This document shows positions 22,023 through 30,349 of a DNA stretch of 39,171 nt, piece after piece. The stretch is from Sphingomonas sp. A2-49 (GTDB taxonomy: Bacteria > Pseudomonadota > Alphaproteobacteria > Sphingomonadales > Sphingomonadaceae), in assembly GCF_025548555.1 (NCBI RefSeq), contig NZ_JAJLPA010000030.1:1-39171 (forward strand). The letters run 5' to 3'. How positions within the stretch are numbered: the first letter of the stretch is position 1; each line of letters starts with the position of its first letter. The notes below the pieces were generated by a model, which worked only from the letters and a program-made list of their open reading frames with translations, did not search any database and had not been told where the DNA came from. A program made the translations under genes and the position numbers.

Positions 22023-25000
22023 TCACCCCTCGGTCACCCGGCCGGTGCGCTGGAGCTTGCCCCAGCCGACCATCGGGCCGCGCAGCGCCTGTGCGATCGC
22101 CTTCAGCACGACATAATACATCACCTGGCGATAGCCGATGCGCTGCGGCACCAGCAGCCACAACAGCCGCCACCGTTCCCGCCGTTCCAGCGCGAAGGCG
22201 ATCGTCGCGGCGAGCAGGTCGATCGCGGTGAACACGATCCAGAAGGTCAGCATCGTGTAGACATCGTGGCTGGTCTGCGCCCAGCCGTGCGCCTGCACGT
22301 CGAGATAGGTGACGACGAAGCTGACGAGGAGCGCCAGATCGATGATCGGGCTGATCGCGGCGAGCAGGATCTGGAACACGATCGCCTGCGGCAGGCCGAC
22401 CCAGCCGAGCCCGCGCGGGTGCGATCCGCCGATCGCCGACCGGTGCTTCCACAGGCATTGCAACGTGCCGAACGCCCAGCGGAAGCGTTGCTTGGCGAGC
22501 GCGCGCATCGTTTCGGGCGCCTCGGTCCAGGCGACGGCATATTGGTCGTATTGCACCCGCCATCCGGCGCGCTGGATCGCGATGGTGAGGTCCTGGTCCT
22601 CGGCCAAAGTGTCGTGCGGATAGCCACCGACCTGCGCCACCGCGGCGCGGCGCCACGCCCCGACCGCGCCGGGCACGACGGTGATCGCATTGAGGCGCGC
22701 GAACGCCCGCCGCTCCAGGTTCTGCGCGGTGATATATTCGAGCGCCTGCCAGCGGGTGACGAGGTTGACGCGGTTGCCGACCTTGGCGTTGCCCGCCACC
22801 GCGCCCAGCCGCGGATCGTCGAACCAGCGCGCCAGCCGCGCGATCGTCGTCGGCTCGAACTGCGTATCGGCGTCGAGCGCGATCACGATCTCGCCCTTCG
22901 CCAGCGCGAGCCCGGTGTTGAGCGCACGCGCCTTGCCGCCGTTTTCCAGCGTCAGCAGCCGCACGCGGGGATCGTCGCCGAATGCGGCGGCGACGACGGC
23001 GGAGGTCGCGTCCCTCGACCCGTCGTCGATCACGATCACCTCGATCCGCACCTCGGTCGAGGCGAGCACGCCGCGCACCGCCCGCTCGATCACACGTTCC
23101 TCGTTATAGGCGGGGATCATCACCGTGACGAAGCGATCGGGGTCGATCGCGGGGAACACCGTCCGCCCCTCGCGCCGCGCCTGGATCAGCGCCAGCGCCG
23201 ACAGCGCCAGCGCGCGCAGGATGCCGACCGCGATCGCGGTGAAGAACAGCCAGTGCAGCCCGACGACGACGCCGCCCAGCGTGGTGAACAGCGCGAGGTC
23301 GGCGCGCGCCGCCAGCTGGTCGCTCGCGCTGATCGGCGGCATCGCCTGCGCGCGCGAGAAGCCGGCGAGCGTGGATACCGGCACGAAACGGTAGCCGAGG
23401 GCGCGCAGCCGTTCGATGATGACCGGCAGCGCCGCGACCGTCTGTGCACGGTTGCCGCCGCCGTCGTGGAGCAGGATGATGTTGCGGCTGCAATCCTCGG
23501 CCGAATCGCCGTCGCAATTGTCGGGTGCGCTCGTCACCCGCGCGATCGTCGCATCGACGATCTGCTGCACCCCGGGGCGCTTCCAGTCGTCGGGATCGAC
23601 GTGCAGGCCGACCGACAGATAGCCGCGATCCTGCGCCTGGAGCACGGGTTCGATCTCGTCCGCGGTCGTCGGCTCGGCATCGCCGAAATAGGGCGCGCGG
23701 AACAGGCGCAGCGATCGCCCGGTGAACGCCTGGAACAGGCGCTGGTTGGCGTTCAGCTCGAAGCGCACCTGGCCGGGGGAGGACACCGCGAGATTGGGGT
23801 GGGTGTAGGTGTGGCTGCCGATCTCGTTCCCCTCGTCGATCATCCGTCGCAGCAACGGGCGCTGGGTCAGCGCGTTCTCGCCGACCATGAAGAAGGTCGC
23901 GTTGACGTGTTCGCGCTTCAGCACGTCGAGGATCGGCGGCGTCCAGGTCGGATCGGGACCGTCGTCGAAGGTCAGCGCGAGCTGGCGGCGGCGATAGCCC
24001 GTCCGATCGACCTCATAGGGCGAGGGGAGCCGCTCGAACCGGACGTCGGCGATGGCGCCGCCGGGCCCGGGCACCGTGCGCCGGATGCCGGTGACGGGCG
24101 ACGCGCCGATCTTCAGGATTTCGCCGGCGCCCTCGATATCGACGTTGGTGCCGGCGGGGATCGCATCGATCGCGGCGGGCGCGGGCAGCGTCCGGTGATC
24201 GCGGCCGAACAGCGACCACAGGCCCGGATCCTCCGATCCCAGCCGCCACAGCGCGACGCTGCCGACGCCGGCACTGCGCAGGAACGCCATCTGGTTATAG
24301 GCGGACGCCGCGTCGAGCAGCCAGACGACGTGACGGTTGCCGCCCTCGCTATAGGCGAAGCTGCTGTTGCCGCTCGCCCGGTCGTACACCGGCATCGTGC
24401 CCGAATCGCTCGCGTTCTGCCACGCCTCCTCGACGCTCATCGAATCGCCGGACCCTTCGCGCGCGTTCGGATGCCAGTCATAGGCGTAGGAGCCGATCGC
24501 GACGACGAGCTTGCTCGCGGGGATGCCGCGCGCGGCGGTGGCGACCTGTTCGGCGAACCAGCGTTGCGACGCGATCGGCCCCGGCGGCCCGGTGACCTCA
24601 TGCTCGTCGTAGGCCATGAGGAAGATCTTGTCGGTGACCCCGGCATAGGCGGCGAGGTTCCAGTCGGGGTTGCCGACCGGCGCGGCGATCGACACCGTCC
24701 AGCCGCGGGGGGCGAACCGCCGCTGCGCCTCGCCCAGGAACGTGCGGTAATTCGCCTGCGCGCTCGCCGGCAGCTCCTCGAAATCGAAGAAGGCGCCGCC
24801 CGCGCGGTTCGCGGCGAGCCACGGGACCAGCCGGTCGAGGAAGGCGGCGCGCGCGCGCGGGTCGGCGAGCAGCGACGCCGTGCCCTTGCTGTCCCAGTCG
24901 CCGTTGAGGACGTTCTGGATCATCGGGACGACCACCGGCCGGTGCACCGCGCGGTTGATGATCGCGCGCCCGGCGGCATCGCGGAACACGGTGATGCGAT

Positions 25001-25406
25001 GATCCGGGCCGGTGACCGAAACCCAGCCGGGGATCACCCAGTCGAGCTGTTCGACGTGGCGTTCCAGGCTGGCCGCGCTCGACGGGTCCCAGGGGGTATG
25101 GAAGGCGATGGCGAGCGCGGGATTGCCCGACGCGGCGGCCTTGCCCTGCCCGGTGCCGAACAGCCGGCCGGCATAATAGTCGATGCTGCGCTTGGCGCGA
25201 CGGATCACGCCGTGCGGCGCGGCGAGCCGGTGCAGCACGGGATGCTCCGCCTCGACCGGCAGCAACGGCGCCGCCGGCACCGCGCCGATCGACAGTGCGA
25301 ACACCGCCACCGACAGGACCAGCAGCAGCACGAAGGCGATGACGCCGAACGTGAAGCGCCGTTTCCGCCGGCCGCTGACATCGAAGAATACCGGATGCTC
25401 GGACAT
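22023..25406 (-). CDS. Three-domain membrane enzyme: GH18-like, NodB deacetylase, family 2 glycosyltransferase
   Basis: A protein of 1127 residues. An N-terminal membrane anchor (about 19-42) is followed by a GH18-like hydrolase domain (about 95-405) with GGAFFDFEEL (Asp208, Glu210) and LMAYDEHE. Next is a NodB polysaccharide deacetylase (about 470-685) with TFDDGPD (Asp481/482), SHTYTH (His532, His536), RAPYFG and LLHDGG (His647). Two helices (about 703-742) lead to a processive GT2 domain (about 757-985) with MIPAYNEE, ALDAD, AEDQDL and QRFRW, then several C-terminal helices. This would synthesise, deacetylate and possibly cut a GlcNAc-type polymer, like a fused PgaC plus PgaB. ATG 25406 is preferred to GTG 25415 because GGGAG is correctly spaced only for the ATG. 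Polymer identity unknown. Confidence 0.92.
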   Translation of the reverse strand: MSEHPVFFDVSGRRKRRFTFGVIAFVLLLVLSVAVFALSIGAVPAAPLLPVEAEHPVLHRLAAPHGVIRRAKRSIDYYAGRLFGTGQGKAAASGNPALAIAFHTPWDPSSAASLERHVEQLDWVIPGWVSVTGPDHRITVFRDAAGRAIINRAVHRPVVVPMIQNVLNGDWDSKGTASLLADPRARAAFLDRLVPWLAANRAGGAFFDFEELPASAQANYRTFLGEAQRRFAPRGWTVSIAAPVGNPDWNLAAYAGVTDKIFLMAYDEHEVTGPPGPIASQRWFAEQVATAARGIPASKLVVAIGSYAYDWHPNAREGSGDSMSVEEAWQNASDSGTMPVYDRASGNSSFAYSEGGNRHVVWLLDAASAYNQMAFLRSAGVGSVALWRLGSEDPGLWSLFGRDHRTLPAPAAIDAIPAGTNVDIEGAGEILKIGASPVTGIRRTVPGPGGAIADVRFERLPSPYEVDRTGYRRRQLALTFDDGPDPTWTPPILDVLKREHVNATFFMVGENALTQRPLLRRMIDEGNEIGSHTYTHPNLAVSSPGQVRFELNANQRLFQAFTGRSLRLFRAPYFGDAEPTTADEIEPVLQAQDRGYLSVGLHVDPDDWKRPGVQQIVDATIARVTSAPDNCDGDSAEDCSRNIILLHDGGGNRAQTVAALPVIIERLRALGYRFVPVSTLAGFSRAQAMPPISASDQLAARADLALFTTLGGVVVGLHWLFFTAIAVGILRALALSALALIQARREGRTVFPAIDPDRFVTVMIPAYNEERVIERAVRGVLASTEVRIEVIVIDDGSRDATSAVVAAAFGDDPRVRLLTLENGGKARALNTGLALAKGEIVIALDADTQFEPTTIARLARWFDDPRLGAVAGNAKVGNRVNLVTRWQALEYITAQNLERRAFARLNAITVVPGAVGAWRRAAVAQVGGYPHDTLAEDQDLTIAIQRAGWRVQYDQYAVAWTEAPETMRALAKQRFRWAFGTLQCLWKHRSAIGGSHPRGLGWVGLPQAIVFQILLAAISPIIDLALLVSFVVTYLDVQAHGWAQTSHDVYTMLTFWIVFTAIDLLAATIAFALERRERWRLLWLLVPQRIGYRQVMYYVVLKAIAQALRGPMVGWGKLQRTGRVTEG

Positions 25407-25476
25407 TGAATTCACTCCCGAATGCCCCTTGCGATCGGGCGAATGGCGGGATCAGGTCACCGCTATGACAAAGCCG

Positions 25477-26385
25477 TCATTTGCCGCGGGCGGCGGCATC
25501 CCCGGCCGGAGCCGGATCGGCGTCGGACGCGCCGGTCTTGCTGATGCTGCGCGCGATCATCGCCACCTTGACGAAGGCCCGCTGGCTGCCCGACCCCTCG
25601 TAGAGCGCCTTCAGGTAGCCGCGGTCGAATCCGGTCATGCCGGCCGGGGGTACGGCGGTATCGGGGTCGAACAGGGCGAGGATGGTGTCGCCGCCCGTCG
25701 CCCCCTTGGGACGGATCATTGCCAGCGTCCGCATCGCGGCATAGTCCGCGATCTGGTCGAGGCTGCGGCCGGGCACCGCCTTGCGATCGACCAGCATCAC
25801 GGTGGACAGCATGTCGCGGCGGACGGGCAGGCCGATCCGCGTCGCGACCGGCACCTTCAGCGTCGGGGGGCCGCCACCGCCGTAATTCAGGCGATCGCCG
25901 TCCCGGCTGCGGATTTCGCTGACTGACCAGACGTGCACCGGCCCCGGTTCGGCCAGGATGGTGCGGATCTCGGCCGGCTCCTTGTCGCGGAACAGGCCCG
26001 GGCGGCGCTTCAGCAGCGATTTCAGTTCTACCAGACCGTCGTCGACGAAGATCACGAGGACATTGGGCTGGCACCGCTCGCCTGCCAGTTCGATCCCCGC
26101 CTGTGCGGCGTCGTCGGCCATCCGCGCGCCGATCGCCTGGAGCATCGGCCGTGGCAATCCCGCCGTCGCGAAACAGACCGGATCGGTGAACCGGGCGAGC
26201 GGCTGGTCGAACCCGAGGCGGGGCGTGATCGCCCGCGCCAGCGCCCGGACCTTCGCCGCGTCGGCCAGCGCCTTGCCCTCGACGACGATCGTGTCGCCCG
26301 GCGGTGCCTCCTGCGCCCGCACCGCGCCCGCAGACAGCAGGGCCGCGCAGAGCATCGTCGTCCAGACTGTTCGCTTGCCGATCAT
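25477..26385 (-). CDS. Secreted protein of unknown function
   Basis: A protein of 302 residues with a signal peptide (MIGKRTVWTTMLCAALLSAGAVRA, cut near residue 24). The mature part begins QEAPPGDTIVVEGKAL and includes VRALARAITPRL, RFTDPVCFATAGLP, NVLVIFVDDG and a C-terminal region ending in ADPAPAGDAAARGK. Two Cys (CFATAG and ERCQPN) might be bridged. I recall similar proteins in sphingomonads without an assigned function. It lies 70 bases upstream of the polysaccharide enzyme on the same strand and 61 bases downstream of the quinone oxidoreductase. Confidence 0.75.
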   Translation of the reverse strand: MIGKRTVWTTMLCAALLSAGAVRAQEAPPGDTIVVEGKALADAAKVRALARAITPRLGFDQPLARFTDPVCFATAGLPRPMLQAIGARMADDAAQAGIELAGERCQPNVLVIFVDDGLVELKSLLKRRPGLFRDKEPAEIRTILAEPGPVHVWSVSEIRSRDGDRLNYGGGGPPTLKVPVATRIGLPVRRDMLSTVMLVDRKAVPGRSLDQIADYAAMRTLAMIRPKGATGGDTILALFDPDTAVPPAGMTGFDRGYLKALYEGSGSQRAFVKVAMIARSISKTGASDADPAPAGDAAARGK

Positions 26386-26446
26386 GCCTTCCCCGGTTCC
26401 GCCGCAGGGCCCTTATCTCAACCGACGGCCGCGCGAACAATCCCGT

Positions 26447-27442
26447 TTACGTATCCCCTTGCGGCTCCACCAGAAACACGCTGCTGCCCCGCGTCTCGCC
26501 CGCTTCCAGCGCGCGGTGCGCCGCCGCCGCGTCCTCCAGCGCGAAGGTCTGACCGATCTCCGGCCGGATCGCGCCCCGGCGCAGCATCGCGAACACGCGC
26601 TCGGTCCCGGCCAGCCGCTCCTCCACCGTCACGTAATAGTCGAACAATGTCGGCCGGGTGACGAACAGCGACCCCTTCGCCGCGAGCATGCCGAGGTCGA
26701 CGCCCTTCACCGGGCCGCCGGCATTGCCATAGCTGACGATCAGCCCGCGCCGCGCCGCCGATGCGAGCGAGGCCTGCCACGTCGCCATGCCGACCCCGTC
26801 GAACACGGTCGCGACGCCGCGCCCGCCGGTGATGTCGCGCACCCGCGCCGCGACATCCTCCTCGCGGTGCAGGACGACGTGATCGGCGCCCGCCGCGCGG
26901 GCATGATCCGCCTTGTCCGCCGACCCCGCGGTCCCGATCACCGTCGCGCCGATCGCCTTCAGCCAGCCGACGAGCAGCTGGCCGACCCCGCCCGCCGCCG
27001 CCCAGACCAGCACCACGTCGCCCGCCCGTACCCGCGCGCAGCGTTCGACCAGCGCCTCGGTCGTGCACCCCTTCAGCAGCAGCGCCGCCGCGGTCCGGTC
27101 ATCGACATCGGCGGGCAGGTGCAGCAGCTGCGCCGCGGGCACGTTGCGCGCGGTCGCATAGGCGCCGCGGGCCGGGCCGAAGGTGCCGACCCGGTCGCCG
27201 ACAGCAAAGCCCTCGACCCGCGCGCCGACCGCCTCCACCACCCCGGCCGCCTCGCTGCCGAGGCCGGCGGGAAGATCGATCGGATAGACGCCGGCCCGGT
27301 GATAGGTGTCGATATAGTTGAGCCCGACCGCGCGGTTGCGCATCCGCACCTCGTCGTCGCCGGGCGGCGGCAGGTCGACGTCGATCCATTCGATCACCTC
27401 CGGCCCGCCGGTGCTGCGGATCGTCGCTGCGCGTTCGCTCAT
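26447..27442 (-). CDS. NADPH:quinone oxidoreductase, QOR-type zinc-free MDR
   Basis: A protein of 331 residues, close to the 327 of E. coli Qor. The GroES-like N-domain contains RNRAVGLNYIDTYHRAGVYP and GLGSEAAGVVEAVG. The Rossmann part contains VWAAAGGVGQLLVGWLKAIG (about 150-170), the NADP-binding GTAGSADKADHARAAGADHV and FDGVGMATWQ. The zinc ligands of alcohol dehydrogenases are absent, as expected for zinc-free quinone reductases that reduce quinones with NADPH. ATG 27442 is preceded by AAGGAG, 9-10 bases upstream; the longer open frame has no such site. It is divergent from the aldehyde dehydrogenase gene. Confidence 0.92.
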   Translation of the reverse strand: MSERAATIRSTGGPEVIEWIDVDLPPPGDDEVRMRNRAVGLNYIDTYHRAGVYPIDLPAGLGSEAAGVVEAVGARVEGFAVGDRVGTFGPARGAYATARNVPAAQLLHLPADVDDRTAAALLLKGCTTEALVERCARVRAGDVVLVWAAAGGVGQLLVGWLKAIGATVIGTAGSADKADHARAAGADHVVLHREEDVAARVRDITGGRGVATVFDGVGMATWQASLASAARRGLIVSYGNAGGPVKGVDLGMLAAKGSLFVTRPTLFDYYVTVEERLAGTERVFAMLRRGAIRPEIGQTFALEDAAAAHRALEAGETRGSSVFLVEPQGDT

Positions 27443-27555
27443 CGCTCGCCACTCCTTCGTTTCGCGGCCACCGAACGGCCGATACGCGTTTCGGGTTGCA
27501 ACCTTTCGACCGCCGTCGCACACCCCCGTCAAACGAAAAGACGGAGAGCGATGCG

Positions 27556-28980
27556 ATGAACAGCCTTCTCGATTTCTACATCGGCGGCGCGTGGGTGGCC
27601 AGCGAGGGCGGCCGGCCCCATCGCGTGATCGACCCGTCGACCGAACAGCCGGTGACCGAGATCACGCTCGGCTCGCGCGCCGACGTCGACCGGGCGGTCA
27701 CCGCCGCCCGCACCGCGTTCGACACCTTTTCGCAGACAAGCGTCGACGACCGCATCGCGCTGCTCGACCGGATCGTCGAGGCGTACAAGGCCCGCATCCC
27801 CGATCTGGCGAAGGCGGTCAGCGAAGAGATGGGCGCACCGATCGGCTTCGCGCAGGCGGCGCAGGCACCCGCCGGCCTCGGCTACATCATGGGCACCGCC
27901 AAGGCGCTGCGCGAATTCCGCTTTTCCGAACAGGTCGGCAAGGCGCGCGTCGTCCACGAGCCGGTCGGCGTCGTCGCGCTGATTACGCCGTGGAACTGGC
28001 CGCTCAACCAGATCTGCGCCAAGATCGCGCCCGCGCTCGCCGGCGGCAACACGATGATCCTCAAGCCGTCCGAGGAGGCACCGCGCTGCGCGATGATCCT
28101 CGCCGAAATCCTGCACGAGGCGGGCGTCCCGGCGGGCGTCTTCAACCTCGTCAACGGCGACGGGCCGACCGTCGGCGCGGCGCTGGCGAGCCATCCGGGG
28201 GTCGACATGGTCAGCTTCACCGGATCGACCCGCGCCGGCATCGCCGTGGCGCAGGCGGCAGCCGCCACCGTCAAGCGCGTCCACCAGGAACTGGGCGGCA
28301 AGGCGCCCAACCTGGTGCTAGAGGGTGCCGATCTCGCCACCGTCCTGCCGCCGACGTTGCAGGGCGTGCTCGCCAATTCGGGGCAGAGCTGCATCGCCCC
28401 CACCCGCCTGCTCGTCCACGACAGCCAGGCCGACGAGGCCGCGGCGGTCGCCAAAGCGATGTTCGAGGCGACGCCGGTCGGCGACCCGGCCGAGCTGGGC
28501 GGTCACATCGGCCCGGTCGTCAACAAGGCGCAGTTCGACAAGATCCAGGAGCTGATCCAGTCCGCGATCGACGAGGGCGCGACGCTCGTCACCGGCGGCC
28601 CGGGCCGTCCCGACGGGCGCAACGCGGGCTATTACGTCCGCCCCACCGTCTTCGCCGACGTGACGCCCGACATGCGGATCGCGCGGGAGGAAACGTTCGG
28701 TCCGGTCGCGACGATCACCCGCTATTCGACCCGCGACGAGGCGATCCGGCTCGCCAACGCCACCGAATACGGGCTGTCCGCCGCCATCTCCGGCGATCCG
28801 GCGGATGCCGCGACGGTCGCGCCGCGCCTGCGGGCGGGCCTCGTCACGATCAACGGCTGGAGCGGCACGATCGGCACGCCGTTCGGCGGCTACAAGCAAT
28901 CGGGCAACGGCCGCGAGGGCGGCAAATACGGTATCGCCGACTTCATGGAGCTGAAGACCATCGTCGGCGAGCCGGCGTAG
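27556..28980 (+). CDS. Aldehyde dehydrogenase family protein
   Basis: A protein of 474 residues of the NAD(P)-dependent ALDH superfamily, which oxidises aldehydes to acids in the cytosol. The cofactor region has ALITPWNWPLNQ (Asn147) and MILKPSEEAP. The catalytic Glu lies in VHQELGGKAPN (about 245) and the nucleophile Cys279 in NSGQSCIAPTRL. Near the C-terminus are EETFGPVATI and TPFGGYKQSGNGREGG. Sequence style is of the broad-specificity group (DhaS/AldA-like); the substrate is not fixed. GGAGAG precedes the ATG at 27556. It is divergent from the quinone oxidoreductase (113 bases apart), so the two may answer to the same regulator. Confidence 0.93.
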   Translation: MNSLLDFYIGGAWVASEGGRPHRVIDPSTEQPVTEITLGSRADVDRAVTAARTAFDTFSQTSVDDRIALLDRIVEAYKARIPDLAKAVSEEMGAPIGFAQAAQAPAGLGYIMGTAKALREFRFSEQVGKARVVHEPVGVVALITPWNWPLNQICAKIAPALAGGNTMILKPSEEAPRCAMILAEILHEAGVPAGVFNLVNGDGPTVGAALASHPGVDMVSFTGSTRAGIAVAQAAAATVKRVHQELGGKAPNLVLEGADLATVLPPTLQGVLANSGQSCIAPTRLLVHDSQADEAAAVAKAMFEATPVGDPAELGGHIGPVVNKAQFDKIQELIQSAIDEGATLVTGGPGRPDGRNAGYYVRPTVFADVTPDMRIAREETFGPVATITRYSTRDEAIRLANATEYGLSAAISGDPADAATVAPRLRAGLVTINGWSGTIGTPFGGYKQSGNGREGGKYGIADFMELKTIVGEPA

Positions 28981-28986
28981 CGCCGC

Positions 28987-29024
28987 GCGCGGACGGGGCG
29001 CCCGTGCGCGGCCCCGGTCCGCGC
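28987..29024. terminator. Hairpin between convergent genes
   Basis: GCGCGGAC-GGGGC (28987-28999) pairs with GCCCC-G-GTCCGCGC (29011-29024), with one bulged G, around an 11-base loop. It lies between the aldehyde dehydrogenase stop (28980) and the spermidine synthase-like stop (29084). No T run follows on either strand, so it may act as a rho-assisted end for both genes. Confidence 0.5.
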
Positions 29025-29083
29025 CGCCATGACGCGCCGCCCGCCGCGTGGCGGGCCGCGCCCGAACCCGGTGCCGATCGTCC

Positions 29084-29752
29084 TCAACGGCCGGTGGCGA
29101 ACCAGATCGTGTGCATCGGCCCCTTGCCGTTGCTGCGCGCGCGCACCGTGACCTCGTCGACCGCATAGCCCGCCTCGCGCAGGCGCTTCGCGAAGGCGGC
29201 GTCCTTGGCCGCTGACCAGATCGCCAGCACGCCGCCGGGCTTCAGCGCCGCCCGCGCGACCGCCAGCCCGCGCGCCGAATACAGCCGGTCGTTCGCCGCG
29301 CGCACCAGCCCGTCGGGGCCGTTGTCGACGTCGAGCAGGATCGCGTCATATCCGCCCCGGCCATCTGCGATGACGTCGGCGACATCGGCATGCGCGATCG
29401 CGACCCGCGCGTCGTCGAGGCATCCCGCGGTCAGCGCCGCCATGGGGCCGCGCGCCCATTCGATGATCTCCGGCACCAGTTCGGCGACCGTGACGCGCGC
29501 GTCCCTGCCCAGTTTCGCCAGTGCCGCGCGCAACGTGAAGCCCATGCCATAGCCGCCGACCAGCAGGTGCGGCGCCGGCGTGCGCAGCCGGTCGATCGTC
29601 ATCACCGCCAGCGCCTCCTCCGATCCGCTCATCCGGCTGTTCATCAGCTCGTTGCGCTCGAGCACGATCATGAAGTCGCCGCCACGCCGGAACAGCCGCA
29701 GCGGCTCGCCCCCCGGCACCTCTGCCGTCCCCAACAATTCCCGCGGCGTCAT
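29084..29752 (-). CDS. Spermidine synthase-like protein
   Basis: A protein of 222 residues with the polyamine-synthase Rossmann fold. Visible motifs are HLLVGGYGMGFTLRAAL (nucleotide-binding Gly loop, about 62-78), VTVAELVPEIIEWARGP (acidic ligand at the end of strand 2) and AILLDVDNGPDGLV (about 137-150), then LKPGGVLAIWSA. It is shorter than SpeE (about 280-310) at the N-terminus, so the beta-sheet tetramer domain is reduced. Such proteins are often annotated spermidine synthase but may not make spermidine; they may use another acceptor. The start at MTPRELL follows GGGAG by nine bases. A longer open frame upstream is Arg-rich and unlike the family. Confidence 0.8.
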   Translation of the reverse strand: MTPRELLGTAEVPGGEPLRLFRRGGDFMIVLERNELMNSRMSGSEEALAVMTIDRLRTPAPHLLVGGYGMGFTLRAALAKLGRDARVTVAELVPEIIEWARGPMAALTAGCLDDARVAIAHADVADVIADGRGGYDAILLDVDNGPDGLVRAANDRLYSARGLAVARAALKPGGVLAIWSAAKDAAFAKRLREAGYAVDEVTVRARSNGKGPMHTIWFATGR

Positions 29753-29835
29753 ACCGGCGTCACTCCCTCGCGCTATCGCCGGGTGCCGTACAGCCGCCGT
29801 GCGACCATGGCGAGCCGCGTCGCGATCCGCGATCG

Positions 29836-29865
29836 ATGGCACGTTTTTGGAGAATGGCGCGTTTT
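29836..29865 (+). repeat. Direct repeat upstream of the DUF6481-like gene
   Basis: ATGGCACGTTTT (29836-29847) and ATGGCGCGTTTT (29854-29865) differ at one base and start 18 bases apart. They lie between the spermidine synthase-like gene and the divergent DUF6481-like gene. They could be paired binding sites for a regulator of either gene. Confidence 0.4.
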
Positions 29866-29940
29866 GCTCTAACGGACGACGCCGGACCGGTCGCGCGCCG
29901 CACGACCGCCACACGAACCGACAGGATCATCACGACCCAC

Positions 29941-30291
29941 ATGCCAGCCTACAAGCCCCAGACGTTCCAGGAGCGCGCCGCCCTCTCCGCCCAAGCCAAG
30001 CAGGCCGCGCTCGACAAATTGCGCGCCAAGCCGCCGCTCGACCCGGCGATCGTCGCCGAACGCAAGGCCGCCGCCGAAGCCAAGGAAGCGGCGCTCGCCA
30101 AGGCGCGTGCCGAGAAGCAGGCGGCGCGCGAACAGGCGATCGCGGAAAAGAAGGCCGCTGCGGAGGCCGCCGCGCTCGCCGCGGCCGAAGCCGCCGCCAA
30201 GGCCAAGCCGAAGATCCCGACCGAGGCCGAGATGAAGGCGGCACGCGACGCGCGCTACGCCGCCCGCAAGCAGCGGGTCGGCAAGCGCTGA
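29941..30291 (+). CDS. DUF6481-like Ala/Lys-rich protein
   Basis: A protein of 116 residues, very rich in Ala, Lys and Glu. MPAYKPQTFQERAALSAQAK starts the protein, followed by a long uninterrupted helix (about residues 35-100, repeating AERKAAAEAKEAAL-type heptads) that should form a coiled coil, and a basic end (RYAARKQRVGKR). The start motif YKPQTFQERA and the length match what I recall of the DUF6481 family in sphingomonads. The extreme composition suggests nucleic acid or protein scaffolding, but the function is unknown. The longer frame upstream lacks this motif. Confidence 0.75.
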   Translation: MPAYKPQTFQERAALSAQAKQAALDKLRAKPPLDPAIVAERKAAAEAKEAALAKARAEKQAAREQAIAEKKAAAEAAALAAAEAAAKAKPKIPTEAEMKAARDARYAARKQRVGKR

Positions 30292-30349
30292 GCGACGGCC
30301 GGCGCCTTCCGCATCGCGGGGGGCGCCGCCGGGCGCCCGTCGGCGCCTC

